A stretch of 64,000 nucleotides of DNA from Azolla caroliniana (Eukaryota > Polypodiophyta): NCBI GenBank assembly GCA_043228905.1, contig JBHGNT010000035.1:186001-250000 (forward strand), in the 5' to 3' direction. The notes beneath the pieces were generated by a model that worked only from the letters and a program-made list of their open reading frames with translations, ran no database searches and was not told the DNA's origin. The position numbers and the translations under genes are program-made. Positions 1 to 11,817 of this stretch are shown here, piece by piece. The first letter of the stretch is position 1. Each line of letters starts with the position of its first letter.

Positions 1-172
1 ATTTTAATTTACCTACTTGCTCTTGTCAACTCCCACCTCAAATTTGCTAATTTCTTCATGTCGCTCGACCTGATTTTTAAAATCTTGATTTTTTAATTCC
101 AGATCATAGCTAGCGTTGTTAGCTTCGATTCGCATGTTTGAACACAGAAATCCGATATCACACGAGCCAGAT
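1..172 (+). repeat. Partial monomer at left window edge
   Basis: The window opens at monomer position 7 (attttaattt) and this unit runs to position 178. It carries the acttgctc and cctgatttttaaaatc versions and the ccagatcatag variant at the 106-110 region. It is cut only by the window border, so the array continues to the left. Confidence 0.95.
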
Positions 173-1596
173 ATGAACATTTTAATTTACCTACTTGCTC
201 TTGTCAACTCCCACCTCAAATTTGCTAATTTGTTCATGTCGCTCGACCTGATTTTTAAAATCTTGATTTTTTAATTCCATATCATAGCTAGCGTTGTTAG
301 CTTCGATTCGCATGTTTGAACACAAAAATCCGATATCACACGAGCCAGATATGAACATTTTAATTTACCTACTTACTCTTGTCAACTCCCGCCTCAAATT
401 TGCTAATTTCTTCATGTCTCTCGACGTGAGTGTCCAAATCTTGATTTTTTAATTCCATATCATAGCAAGCGTTGTTAGCTTCAATTCGCATGTTTGAACA
501 CAGAAATCCGATATCACACGAGCCAAATATGAACATTTTAATTTACCTACTTGCTCTTGTCAACTCCCACCTCAAATTTGCTAATTTCTTCATGTCTCTC
601 GACGTGAGTGTCCAAATCTTGATTTTTTAATTCCATATCATAGCAAGCGTTGTTAGCTTCAATTCGCATGTTTGAACACAGAAATCCGATATCACACGAG
701 CCAAATATGAACATTTTAATTTACCTACTTGCTCTTGTCAACTCCCACCTCAAATTTGCTAATTTCTTCATGTCGCTGGACCTGAGTTTTAAAATCTTGA
801 TTTTTTAATTCCATATCATAGCTAGCGTTGTTAGCTTCAATTCGCATGTTTGAACACAAAAATCCGATATCACACGAGCCAGATATGAACATTTTAATTT
901 ACCTACTTGCTCTTGTCAACTCCCACCTCAAATTTGCTAATTTCTTCATGTCGCTCGACCTGATTTTTAAAATATTGATTTTTTAATACCAGATCATAGC
1001 TAGCGTTGTTAGCTTCGATTCGCATGTTTGAACACAAAAATCCGATATCACACGAGCCAGATATGAACATTTTAATTTACCTACTTACTCTTGTCAACTC
1101 CTGCCTCAAATTTGCTAATTTCTTCATGTCTCTCGACGTGAGTGTCGAAATCTTGATTTTTTAATTCCATATCATAGCAAGCGTTGTTAGCTTCGATTTG
1201 CAGGTTTGAACACAGAAATCCGATATCACACGAGCCAGATATGAACATTTTAATTTACCTACTTGCTCTTGTCAACTCAGACCTCAAATTTGCTAATTTC
1301 TTCATGTCGCTCGACCTGAGTTTTAAAATCTTGATTTTTTAATTCCATATCATAGCTAGCGTTGTTAGCTTCAATTCGCATGTTTGAACACAGAAATCTG
1401 ATATCACACGAGCCAGATATGAACATTTTAATTTACCTACTTGCTCTTGTCAACTCCCACCTCAAATTTGCTAATTTCTTCATGTCGCTCGACCTGATTT
1501 TTAAAATCTTGATTTTTTAATTCCATATCATAGCTAGCGTTGTTAGCTTCGATTCGCATGTTTGAACACAAAAATCCGATATCACACGAGCCAGAT

Positions 1597-2662
1597 ATGA
1601 ACATTTTAATTTACCTACTTACTCTTGTCAACTCCTGCCTCAAATTTGCTAATTTCTTCATGTCTCTCGACTTGAGTGTCCAGATGTTGATTTTTTAATT
1701 CCATATCATAGCAAGCGTTGTTAGCTTCAATTCGCATGTTTGAACACAGAAATACGATATCACACGAGCCAGATATGAACATTTTAATTTACCTACTTGC
1801 TCTTGTCAACTCCCACCTCAAATTTGCTAATTTCTTCATGTCGCTCGACCTGAGTTTTAAAACTTGATTTTTTAATTCCATATCATAGCTAGCGTTGTTA
1901 GCTTCCATTCGCATGTTTGAACACAGAAATCCGATAACACACGAGCCAGATATGAACATTTTAATTTACCTACTTGCTCTTGTCAACTCCCACCTCAAAT
2001 TTGCTAATTTCTTCATGTCGCTCGACCTGATTTTTAAAATTTTGATTTTTTAATTCCATATCATAGCTAGCGTTGTTAGCTTCGATTCGCATGTTTGAAC
2101 ACAAAAATCCGATATCACACGAGCCAGATATGAACATTTTAATTTACCTACTTACTCTTGTCAACTCCTGCCTCAAATTTGCTAATTTCTTCATGTCTCT
2201 CGACTTGAGTGTCCAGATGTTGATTTTTTAATTCCATATCATAGCAAGCGTTGTTAGCTTCAATTCGCATGTTTGAACACAGAAATACGATATCACACGA
2301 GCCAGATATGAACATTTTAATTTACCTACTTGCTCTTGTCAACTCCCACCTCAAATTTGCTAATTTCTTCATGTCGCTCGACCTGAGTTTTAAAACTTGA
2401 TTTTTTAATTCCATATCATAGCTAGCGTTGTTAGCTTCCATTCGCATGTTTGAACACAGAAATCCGATAACACACGAGCCAGATATGAACATTTTAATTT
2501 ACCTACTTGCTCTTGTCAACTCCCACCTCAAATTTGCTAATTTCTTCATGTCGCTCGACCTGATTTTTAAAATTTTGATTTTTTAATTCCATATCATAGC
2601 TAGCGTTGTTAGCTTCCATTCGCATGTTTGAACACAGAAATCCGATATCACACGAGCCAGAT
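1597..2662 (+). repeat. Three-monomer tandem duplication (2 x 533 bp)
   Basis: Units 1597-2129 and 2130-2662 each contain an acttactc/cagatgttg monomer, a 177-bp ttttaaaacttg monomer and an aaaattttg monomer in the same order. The last monomers differ at 132-154 (cgattcg with acacaaaa versus ccattcg with acacagaa). The corresponding place in the other segmental copy (about 13.1-13.6 kb) has a single unit, so the duplication, or the loss of one copy, happened after the segment was copied. Confidence 0.9.
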
Positions 2663-2840
2663 ATGAACATTTTAATTTACCTACTTGCTCTTGTCAACTC
2701 CCACCTCAAATTTGCTAATTTCTTCATGTCGCTCGACGTGGGTTTCAAAATCTTGACTTTTTAATTCCATATCATAGCTAGCGTTGTTAGCTTCAATTCG
2801 CATGTTTGAACACAGAAATCCGATATCACACGAGCCAGAT

Positions 2841-2968
2841 ATGAACATTTTAATTTACCTACTTACTCTTGTCAACTCCTGCCTCAAATTAATTCCATAT
2901 CATAGCTAGCGTTGATAGCTTCAATTCGCATGTTTGAACACAGAAATCCGATATCACACGAGCCAGAT
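2841..2968 (+). repeat. 128-bp monomer with 50-bp deletion (copy 1)
   Basis: Monomer positions 51-100 are missing: the sequence runs caaatt directly into aattcc. Two T residues at the junction are ambiguous, so the break has two bases of microhomology. The unit starts as the acttactc/cctgcc subtype and carries a secondary marker, gttgatagc instead of gttgttagc. It removes the whole hypervariable segment and dyads 1 and 2. Confidence 0.95.
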
Positions 2969-3501
2969 ATGAACATTTTAATTTACCTACTTGCTCTTGT
3001 CAACTCCCACCTCAAATTTGCTAATTTGTTCATGTCTCTCGACTTGAGTGTCCAGATGTTGATTTTTTAATTCCATATCATAGCAAGCGTTGTTAGCTTC
3101 AATTCGCATGTTTGAACACAGAAATACGATATCACACGAGCCAGATATGAACATTTTAATTTACCTACTTGCTCTTGTCAACTCCCACCTCAAATTTGCT
3201 AATTTCTTCATGTCGCTCGACCTGAGTTTTAAAACTTGATTTTTTAATTCCATATCATAGCTAGCGTTGTTAGCTTCCATTCGCATGTTTGAACACAGAA
3301 ATCCGATAACACACGAGCCAGATATGAACATTTTAATTTACCTACTTGCTCTTGTCAACTCCCACCTCAAATTTGCTAATTTCTTCATGTCGCTCGACCT
3401 GATTTTTAAAATTTTGATTTTTTAATTCCATATCATAGCTAGCGTTGTTAGCTTCCATTCGCATGTTTGAACACAGAAATCCGATATCACACGAGCCAGA
3501 T

Positions 3502-3629
3502 ATGAACATTTTAATTTACCTACTTACTCTTGTCAACTCCTGCCTCAAATTAATTCCATATCATAGCTAGCGTTGATAGCTTCAATTCGCATGTTTGAAC
3601 ACAGAAATCCGATATCACACGAGCCAGAT
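3502..3629 (+). repeat. 128-bp monomer with 50-bp deletion (copy 2)
   Basis: This unit has the same junction and the same gttgatagc marker as the copy 661 bp upstream. The two are separated by three further monomers, one of them 177 bp, so this is a duplicated copy rather than a new deletion. Confidence 0.95.
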
Positions 3630-6600
3630 ATGAACATTTTAATTTACCTACTTGCTCTTGTCAACTCCCACCTCAAATTTGCTAATTTCTTCATGTCGCT
3701 CGACGTGGGTTTCAAAATCTTGACTTTTTAATTCCATATCATAGCTAGCGTTGTTAGCTTCAATTCGCATGTTTGAACACAGAAATCCGATATCACACGA
3801 GCCAGATATGAACATTTTAATTTACCTACTTGCTCTTGTCAACTCCCACCTCAAATTTGCTAATTTGTTCATGTCGCTCGACCTGATTTTTAAAATCTTG
3901 ATTTTTTAATTCCATATCATAGCTAGCGTTGTTAGCTTCGATTCGCATGTTTGAACACAAAAATCCGATATCACACGAGCCAGATATGAACATTTTAATT
4001 TACCTACTTACTCTTGTCAACTCCCGCCTCAAATTTGCTAATTTCTTCATGTCTCTCAACGTGAGTGTCCAAATCTTGATTTTTTAATTCCATATCATAG
4101 CAAGCGTTGTTAGCTTCAATTCGCATGTTTGAACACAGAAATCCGATATCACACGAGCCAAATATGAACATTTTAATTTACCTACTTGCTCTTGTCAACT
4201 CCCACCTCAAATTTGCTAATTTCTTCATGTCTCTCGACGTGAGTGTCCAAATCTTGACTTTTTAATTCCATATCATAGCTAGCGTTGTTAGCTTCAATTC
4301 GCATGTTTGAACACAAAAATCCGATATCACACGAGCCAGATATGAACATTTTAATTTACCTACTTGCTCTTGTCAACTCCCACCTCAAATTTGCTAATTT
4401 CTTCATGTCGCTCGACCTGATTTTTAAAATTTTGATTTTTTAATTCCAGATCATAGCTAGCGTTGTTAGCTTCGATTCGCATGTTTGAACACAAAAATCC
4501 GATATCACACGAGCCAGATATGAACATTTTAATTTACCTACTTACTCTTGTCAACTCCTGCCTCAAATTTGCTAATTTCTTCATGTCTCTCGACTTGAGT
4601 GTCCAGATGTTCATTTTTTAATTCCATATCATAGCAAGCGTTGTTAGCTTCAATTCGCATGTTTGAACACAGAAATCCGATATCACACGAGCCAGATATG
4701 AACATTTTAATTTACCTACTTGCTCTTGTCAACTCCCACCTCAAATTTGCTAATTTCTTCATGTCGCTCGACCTGAGTTTTAAAATCTTGATTTTTTAAT
4801 TCCATATCATAACTAGCGTTGTTAGCTTCAATTCGCATGTTTGAACACAAAAATCCGATATCACACGAGCCAGATATGAACATTTTAATTTACCTACTTA
4901 CTCTTGTCAACTCCCGCCTCAAATTTGCTAATTTCTTCATGTCGCTCGACGTGGGTTTCAAAATCTTGACTTTTTAATTCCATATCATAGCTAGCGTTGT
5001 TAGCTTCAATTCGCATGTTTGAACACAGAAATCCGATATCACACGAGCCAGATATGAACATTTTAATTTACCTACTTGCTCTTGTCAACTCCCACCTCAA
5101 ATTTGCTAATTTCTTCATGTCGCTCGACCTGATTTTTAAAATCTTGATTTTTTAATTCCATATCATAGCTACCGTTGTTAGCTTCGATTCGCATGTTTGA
5201 ACACAAAAATCCGATATCACACGAGCCAGATATGAACATTTTAATTTACCTACTTACTCTTGTCAACTCCCGCCTCAAATTTGCTAATTTCTTCATGTCT
5301 CTCGACGTGAGTGTCGAAATCTTGATTTTTTAATTCCATATCATAGCAAGCGTTGTTAGCTTCGATTTGCAGGTTTGAACACAGAAATCCGATATCACAC
5401 GAGCCAGATATGAACATTTTAATTTACCTACTTACTCTTGTCAACTCCTGCCTCAAATTTGCTAATTTCTTCATGTCGCTCGACGTGGGTTTCAAAATCT
5501 TGAATTTTTAATTCCATATCATAGCTAGCGTTGTTAGCTTCAATTCGCATGTTTGAACACAGAAATCCGATATCACACGAGCCAGATATGAACATTTTAA
5601 TTTACCTACTTGCTCTTGTCAACTCCCACCTCAAATTTGCTAATTTGTTCATGTCGCTCGACCTGATTTTTAAAATCTTGATTTTTTAATTCCATATCAT
5701 AGCTAGCGTTGTTAGCTTCGATTCGCATGTTTGAACACAAAAATCCGATATCACACGAGCCAGATATGAACATTTTAATTTACCTACTTACTCTTGTCAA
5801 CTCCCGCCTCAAATTTGCTAATTTCTTCATGTCTCTCGACGTGAGTGTCCAAATCTTGATTTTTTAATTCCATATCATAGCAAGCGTTGTTAGCTTCAAT
5901 TCGCATGTTTGAGCACAGAAATCCGATATCACACGAGCCAAATATGAAAATTTTAATTTACCTACTTGCTCTTGTCAACTCCCACCTCAAATTTGCTAAT
6001 TTCTTCATGTCTCTCGACGTGAGTGTCCAAATCTTGATTTTTTAATTCCATATCATAGCTAGCGTTGTTAGCTTCAATTCGCATGTTTGAACACAGAAAT
6101 CCGATATCACACGAGCCAAATATGAACATTTTAATTTACCTACTTGCTCTTGTCAACTCCCACCTCAAATTTGCTAATTTCTTCATGTCGCTGGACCTGA
6201 GTTTTAAAATCTTGATTTTTTAATTCCATATCATAGCTAGCGTTGTTAGCTTCAATTCGCATGTTTGAACACAAAAATCCGATATCACACGAGCCAGATA
6301 TGAACATTTTAATTTACCTACTTGCTCTTGTCAACTCCCACCTCAAATTTGCTAATTTCTTCATGTCGCTCGACCTGATTTTTAAAATCTTGATTTTTTA
6401 ATTCCAGATCATAGCTAGCGTTGTTAGCTTCGATTCGCATGTTTGAACACAAAAATCCGATATCACACGAGCCAGATATGAACATTTTAATTTACCTACT
6501 TACTCTTGTCAACTCCTGCCTCAAATTTGCTAATTTCTTCATGTCTCTCGACGTGAGTGTCGAAATCTTGATTTTTTAATTCCATATCATAGCAAGCGTT

Positions 6601-8500
6601 GTTAGCTTCGATTTGCAGGTTTGAACACAGAAATCCGATATCACACGAGCCAGATATGAACATTTTAATTTACCTACTTGCTCTTGTCAACTCAGACCTC
6701 AAATTTGCTAATTTCTTCATGTCGCTCGACCTGAGTTTTAAAATCTTGATTTTTTAATTCCATATCATAGCTAGCGTTGTTAGCTTCAATTCGCATGTTT
6801 GAACACAGAAATCCGATATCACACGAGCCAGATATGAACATTTTAATTTACCTACTTGCTCTTGTCAACTCCCACCTCAAATTTGCTAATTTCTTCATGT
6901 CGCTCGACCTGAGTTTTAAAATCTTGATTTTTTAATTCCATATCATAGCTAGCGTTGTTAGCTTCGATTCGCATGTTTGAACACAAAAATCCGATATCAC
7001 ACGAGCCAGATATGAACATTTTAATTTACCTACTTGCTCTTGTCAACTCCCACCTCAAATTTGCTAATTTCTTCATGTCGCTCGACCTGATTTTTAAAAT
7101 CTTGATTTTTTAATTCCAGATCATAGCTAGCGTTGTTAGCTTCGATTCGCATGTTTGAACACAGAAATCCGATATCACACGAGCCAGATATGAACATTTT
7201 AATTTACCTACTTGCTCTTGTCAACTCCCACCTCAAATTTGCTAATTTCTTCATGTCGCTCGACCTGATTTCTAAAATCTTGATTTTTTAATTCCAGATC
7301 ATAGCTAGCGTTGTTAGCTTCCATTCGCATGTTTGAACACAGAAATCCGATATCACACGAGCCAGATATGAACATTTTAATTTACCTACTTGCTCTTGTC
7401 AACTCCCACCTCAAATTTGCTAATTTCTTCATGTCGCTCGACCTGAGTTTTAAAATCTTGATTTTTTAATTCCATATCATAGCTAGCGTTGTTAGCTTCA
7501 ATTCGCATGTTTGAACACAGAAATCCGATATCACACGAGCCAGATATGCACATTTTAATTTACCTACTTGCTCTTGTCAACTCCCACCTCAAATTTGCTA
7601 ATTTCTTCATGTCGCTCGACCTGAGTTTTAAAATCTTAATTTTTTAATTCCATATCATAGCTAGCGTTGTTAGCTTCGATTCGCATGTTTGAACACAAAA
7701 ATCCGATATCACACGAGCCAGATATGAACATTTTAATTTACCTACTTGCTCTTGTCAACTCCCACCTCAAATTTGCTAATTTCTTCATGTCGCTCGACCT
7801 GATTTTTAAAATCTTGATTTTTTAATTCCATATCATAGCTAGCGTTGTTAGCTTCGATTCGCATGTTTGAACACAGAAATCCGATATCACACGAGCCAGA
7901 TATGAACATTTTAATTTACCTACTTGCTCTTGTCAACTCCCACCTCAAATTTGCTAATTTCTTCATGTCGCTCGACCTGATTTCTAAAATCTTGATTTTT
8001 TAATTCCAGATCATAGCTAGCGTTGTTAGCTTCCATTCGCATGTTTGAACACAGAAATCCGATAACACACGAGCCAGATATGAACATTTTAATTTACCTA
8101 CTTGCTCTTGTCAACTCCCACCTCAAATTTGCTAATTTCTTCATGTCGCTCGACCTGGGTTTCAAAATCTTGATTTTTTAATTCCATATCATAGCTAGCG
8201 TTGTTAGCTTCGATTCGCATGTTTGAACACAGAAATTCGATATCACACGAGCCAGATATGAACATTTTAATTTACCTACTTGCTCTTGTCAACTCCCGCC
8301 TCAAATTTGCTAATTTCTTCATGTCGCTCGACCTGATTTTTAAAATCTTGATTTTTTAATTCCATATCATAGCTAGCGTTGTTAGCTTCGATTCGCATGT
8401 TTGAACACAGAAATCCGATATCACACGAGCCAGATATGAACATTTTAATTTACCTACTTGCTCTTGTCAACTCCCACCTCAAATTTGCTAATTTCTTCAT

Positions 8501-8510
8501 GTCGCTCGAC
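8501..8510. other. Short dyad 1 of the reference monomer (GTCG-ct-CGAC)
   Basis: Monomer positions 66-69 and 72-75 are reverse complements separated by two bases. The symmetry is kept in monomers reading gtcgctcgac and lost in the common gtctctcgac class. A four-base stem is weak by itself. It is listed because its loss is linked with loss of the two other dyads in the same monomers. Confidence 0.6.
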
Positions 8511-8513
8511 CTG

Positions 8514-8524
8514 ATTTTTAAAAT
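8514..8524. other. Short dyad 2 of the reference monomer (atttttaaaat)
   Basis: Monomer positions 79-89 form an odd-length inverted repeat, ATTTT and AAAAT around one T. The gagttttaaaatc version keeps an eight-base palindrome (ttttaaaa). The gtgtccaaatc and gtgtccagatg versions destroy it. It lies inside the hypervariable segment of the unit. Confidence 0.6.
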
Positions 8525-8548
8525 CTTGATTTTTTAATTCCATATCAT

Positions 8549-8565
8549 AGCTAGCGTTGTTAGCT
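8549..8565. other. Short dyad 3 of the reference monomer (AGCTA gcgttgt TAGCT)
   Basis: Monomer positions 114-118 and 126-130 are perfect reverse complements with a seven-base loop. The left arm overlaps the palindrome gctagc at 115-120. A large fraction of monomers carry agcaagcg instead, which breaks the left arm. Dyads of this kind have been proposed to favour non-B DNA at centromeres; whether that applies here is inference. Confidence 0.6.
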
Positions 8566-9325
8566 TCGATTCGCATGTTTGAACACAGAAATCCGATATC
8601 ACACGAGCCAGATATGAACATTTTAATTTACCTACTTGCTCTTGTCAACTCCCACCTCAAATTTGCTAATTTCTTCATGTCGCTCGACCTGATTTTAAAA
8701 ATCTTGATTTTTTCATTCCATATCATCGCTAGCATTGTTAGCTTCGATTCGCATGTTTGAACACAGAAATCCGATATCACACGAGCCAGATATGAACATT
8801 TTAATTTACCTACTTGCTCTTGTCAACTCCCACCTCAAATTTGCTAATTTCTTCATGTCGCTCGACGTGGGTTTCAAAATCTTGATTTTTTAATTCCATA
8901 TCATAGCTAGCGTTGTTAGCTTCGATTCGCATGTTTGAACACAAAAATCCGATATCACACGAGCCAGATATGAACATTTTAATTTACCTACTTACTCTTG
9001 TCAACTCCCGCCTCAAATTTGCTAATTTCTTCATGTCGCTCGACGTGGGTTTCAAAATCTTGACTTTTTAATTCCATATCATAGCTAGCGTTGTTAGCTT
9101 CAATTCGCATGTTTGAACACAGAAATCCGATATCACACGAGCCAGATATGAACATTTTAATTTACCTACTTGCTCTTGTCAACTCCCACCTCAAATTTGC
9201 TAATTTCTTCATGTCGCTCGACCTGATTTCTAAAATCTTGATTTTTTAATTCCAGATCATAGCTAGCGTTGTTAGCTTCCATTCGCATGTTTGAACACAG
9301 AAATCCGATAACACACGAGCCAAAT

Positions 9326-11817
9326 ATGAACATTTTAATTTACCTACTTGCTCTTGTCAACTCCCACCTCAAATTTTCTAATTTCTTCATGTCGCTCGAC
9401 GTGGGTTTCAAAATCTTGATTTTTTAATTCCATATCATAGCTAGCGTTGTTAGCTTCGATTCGCATGTTTGAACACAAAAATCCGATATCACACGAGCCA
9501 GATATGAACATTTTAATTTACCTACTTACTCTTGTCAACTCCTGCCTCAAATTTGCTAATTTCTTCATGTCTCTCGACGTGAGTGTCGAAATCTTGATTT
9601 TTTAATTCCATATCATAGCAAGCGTTGTTAGCTTCGATTTGCAGGTTTGAACACAGAAATCCGATATCACACGAGCCAGATATGAACATTTTAATTTACC
9701 TACTTGCTCTTGTCAACTCAGACCTCAAATTTGCTAATTTCTTCATGTCGCTCGACCTGCGTTTTAAAATCTTGATTTTTTAATTCCATATCATAGCTAG
9801 CGTTGTTAGCTTCAATTCGCATGTTTGAACACAGAAATCCGATATCACACGAGCCAGATATGAACATTTTAATTTACCTACTTGCTCTTGTCAACTCCCA
9901 CCTCAAATTTGCTAATTTCTTCATGTCGCTCGACCTGATTTTTAAAATCTTGATTTTTTAATTCCATATCATAGCTAGCGTTGTTAGCTTCGATTCGCAT
10001 GTTTGAACACAAAAATCCGATATCACACGAGCCAGATATGAACATTTTAATTTACCTACTTACTCTTGTCAACTCCTGCCTCAAATTTGCTAATTTCTTC
10101 ATGTCTCTCGACTTGAGTGTCCAGATGTTGATTTTTTAATTCCATATCATAGCTAGCGTTGTTAGCTTCGATTCGCATGTTTGAACACAAAAATCCGATA
10201 TCACACGAGCCAGATATGAACATTTTAATTTACCTACTTGCTCTTGTCAACTCCCACCTCAAATTTGCTAATTTCTTCATGTCGCTCGACCTGATTTTTA
10301 AAATCTTGATTTTTTAATTCCAGATCATAGCTAGCGTTGTTAGCTTCGATTCGCATGTTTGAACACAGAAATCCGATATCACACGAGCCAGATATGAACA
10401 TTTTAATTTACCTACTTGCTCTTGTCAACTCCCACCTCAAATTTGCTAATTTGTTCATGTCGCTCGACCTGATTTTTAAAATCTTGATTTTTTCATTCCA
10501 TATCATCGCTAGCATTGTTAGCTTCGATTCGCATGTTTGAACACAGAAATCCGATATCACACGAGCCAGATATGAACATTTTAATTTACCTACTTGCTCT
10601 TGTCAACTCCCACCTCAAATTTTCTAATTTCTTCATGTCGCTCGACGTGGGTTTCAAAATCTTGATTTTTTAATTCCATATCATAGCTAGCGTTGTTAGC
10701 TTCGATTCGCATGTTTGAACACAAAAATCCGATATCACACGAGCCAGATATGAACATTTTAATTTACCTACTTACTCTTGTCAACTCCTGCCTCAAATTT
10801 GCTAATTTCTTCATGTCTCTCGACGTGAGTGTCGAAATCTTGATTTTTTAATTCCATATCATAGCAAGCGTTGTTAGCTTCGATTTGCAGGTTTGAACAC
10901 AGAAATCCGATATCACACGAGCCAGATATGAACATTTTAATTTACCTACTTGCTCTTGTCAACTCAGACCTCAAATTTGCTAATTTCTTCATGTCGCTCG
11001 ACCTGCGTTTTAAAATCTTGATTTTTTAATTCCATATCATAGCTAGCGTTGTTAGCTTCAATTCGCATGTTTGAACACAGAAATCCGATATCACACGAGC
11101 CAGATATGAACATTTTAATTTACCTACTTGCTCTTGTCAACTCCCACCTCAAATTTGCTAATTTCTTCATGTCGCTCGACCTGATTTTTAAAATCTTGAT
11201 TTTTTAATTCCATATCATAGCTAGCGTTGTTAGCTTCGATTCGCATGTTTGAACACAAAAATCCGATATCACACGAGCCAGATATGAACATTTTAATTTA
11301 CCTACTTACTCTTGTCAACTCCTGCCTCAAATTTGCTAATTTCTTCATGTCTCTCGACTTGAGTGTCCAGATGTTGATTTTTTAATTCCATATCATAGCT
11401 AGCGTTGTTAGCTTCGATTCGCATGTTTGAACACAAAAATCCGATATCACACGAGCCAGATATGAACATTTTAATTTACCTACTTGCTCTTGTCAACTCC
11501 CACCTCAAATTTGCTAATTTCTTCATGTCGCTCGACCTGATTTTTAAAATCTTGATTTTTTAATTCCAGATCATAGCTAGCGTTGTTAGCTTCGATTCGC
11601 ATGTTTGAACACAGAAATCCGATATCACACGAGCCAGATATGAACATTTTAATTTACCTACTTGCTCTTGTCAACTCCCACCTCAAATTTGCTAATTTGT
11701 TCATGTCGCTCGACCTGATTTTTAAAATCTTGATTTTTTAATTCCATATCATAGCTAGCGTTGTTAGCTTCGATTCGCATGTTTGAACACAAAAATCCGA
11801 TATCACACGAGCCAGAT
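9326..11817 (+). repeat. Seven-monomer tandem duplication (2 x 1246 bp)
   Basis: Units 9326-10571 and 10572-11817 share rare markers at exactly 1246-bp spacing: caaattttctaattt (9371 and 10617), gatttgcagg (9635 and 10881) and cctgcgttttaaaatc (about 9758 and 11004). In the final monomer only the first unit has ttttttcattcc and ctagcattg, so the copies are not identical throughout. Confidence 0.9.

Larger units (their letters stand above)
1..4860 (+). repeat. Segmental duplication, copy A
   Basis: This segment pairs with 11468-15790. Shared landmarks include ccagatcatag, aatttgttcatg, gctggacctgag, gatttgcagg (1194 and 12661), ctcagacctc, the rare aatctgata, the two 128-bp units, cagatgttcatt and the rare catataact-type change in tcataactagc (about 4808 and 15740). 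The offset is 11467 up to about 1.6 kb and 10934 after it; the 533-bp step equals a three-monomer tandem duplication present only in this copy. One monomer near 0.37 kb has a different class from its partner, so the copies have since been patched. The match ends near 4860. Confidence 0.85.
8436..8613 (+). repeat. Reference 178-bp monomer with internal map
   Basis: This copy carries the commonest state at most positions and is used here as the numbering reference (position 1 = a of atgaacat). Positions 1-17 are nearly invariant. Positions 18-41 distinguish three subtypes: acttgctc, acttactc and ctaacgcg. Positions 42-67 (tcaaatttgctaatttcttc) are strongly conserved, as is the 142-150 segment tttgaacac. 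Positions 68-98 are hypervariable, with at least seven recurring versions. Positions 117-118, 132-133, 141, 152-160 and 174-176 carry further diagnostic single-base differences. CpG sites lie at 68, 72, 120, 132, 137, 159 and 169. All three forward frames contain stops in a typical unit, so it has no coding potential. Confidence 0.95.

Noticed and set aside
8514-8540. Promoter or terminator signals (A/T-rich runs such as gattttttaatt)
   Set aside because: The same runs occur in nearly every one of 360 monomers with no gene nearby. They are part of the repeat, not evidence of regulation.
8436-8613. CENP-B box-like site
   Set aside because: The segments cttcgattcgcatgt and its reverse strand equivalent share the TTCG core only. 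Neither fits the spaced A and CGGG required by the established CENP-B box.
8436-8613. Match to a named plant satellite such as the Arabidopsis 178-bp centromere repeat
   Set aside because: Only the length agrees; I see no convincing shared sequence with centromere repeats I can recall. Assignment to a species or family would be a guess without a database search.
8557-8760. Open reading frame of 67 codons, with similar ones at 10337, 16067, 44475, 53553 and 55333
   Set aside because: These are stretches of satellite where a substitution (ttttttcattcc or tttttatttcc for the usual ttttttaattcc) or a subtype change happens to remove a stop. At least the one at 8557 begins with TTG, not ATG. They follow the repeat unit, have no ribosome binding site or domain, and neighbouring monomers are closed by stops. 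They are not genes.
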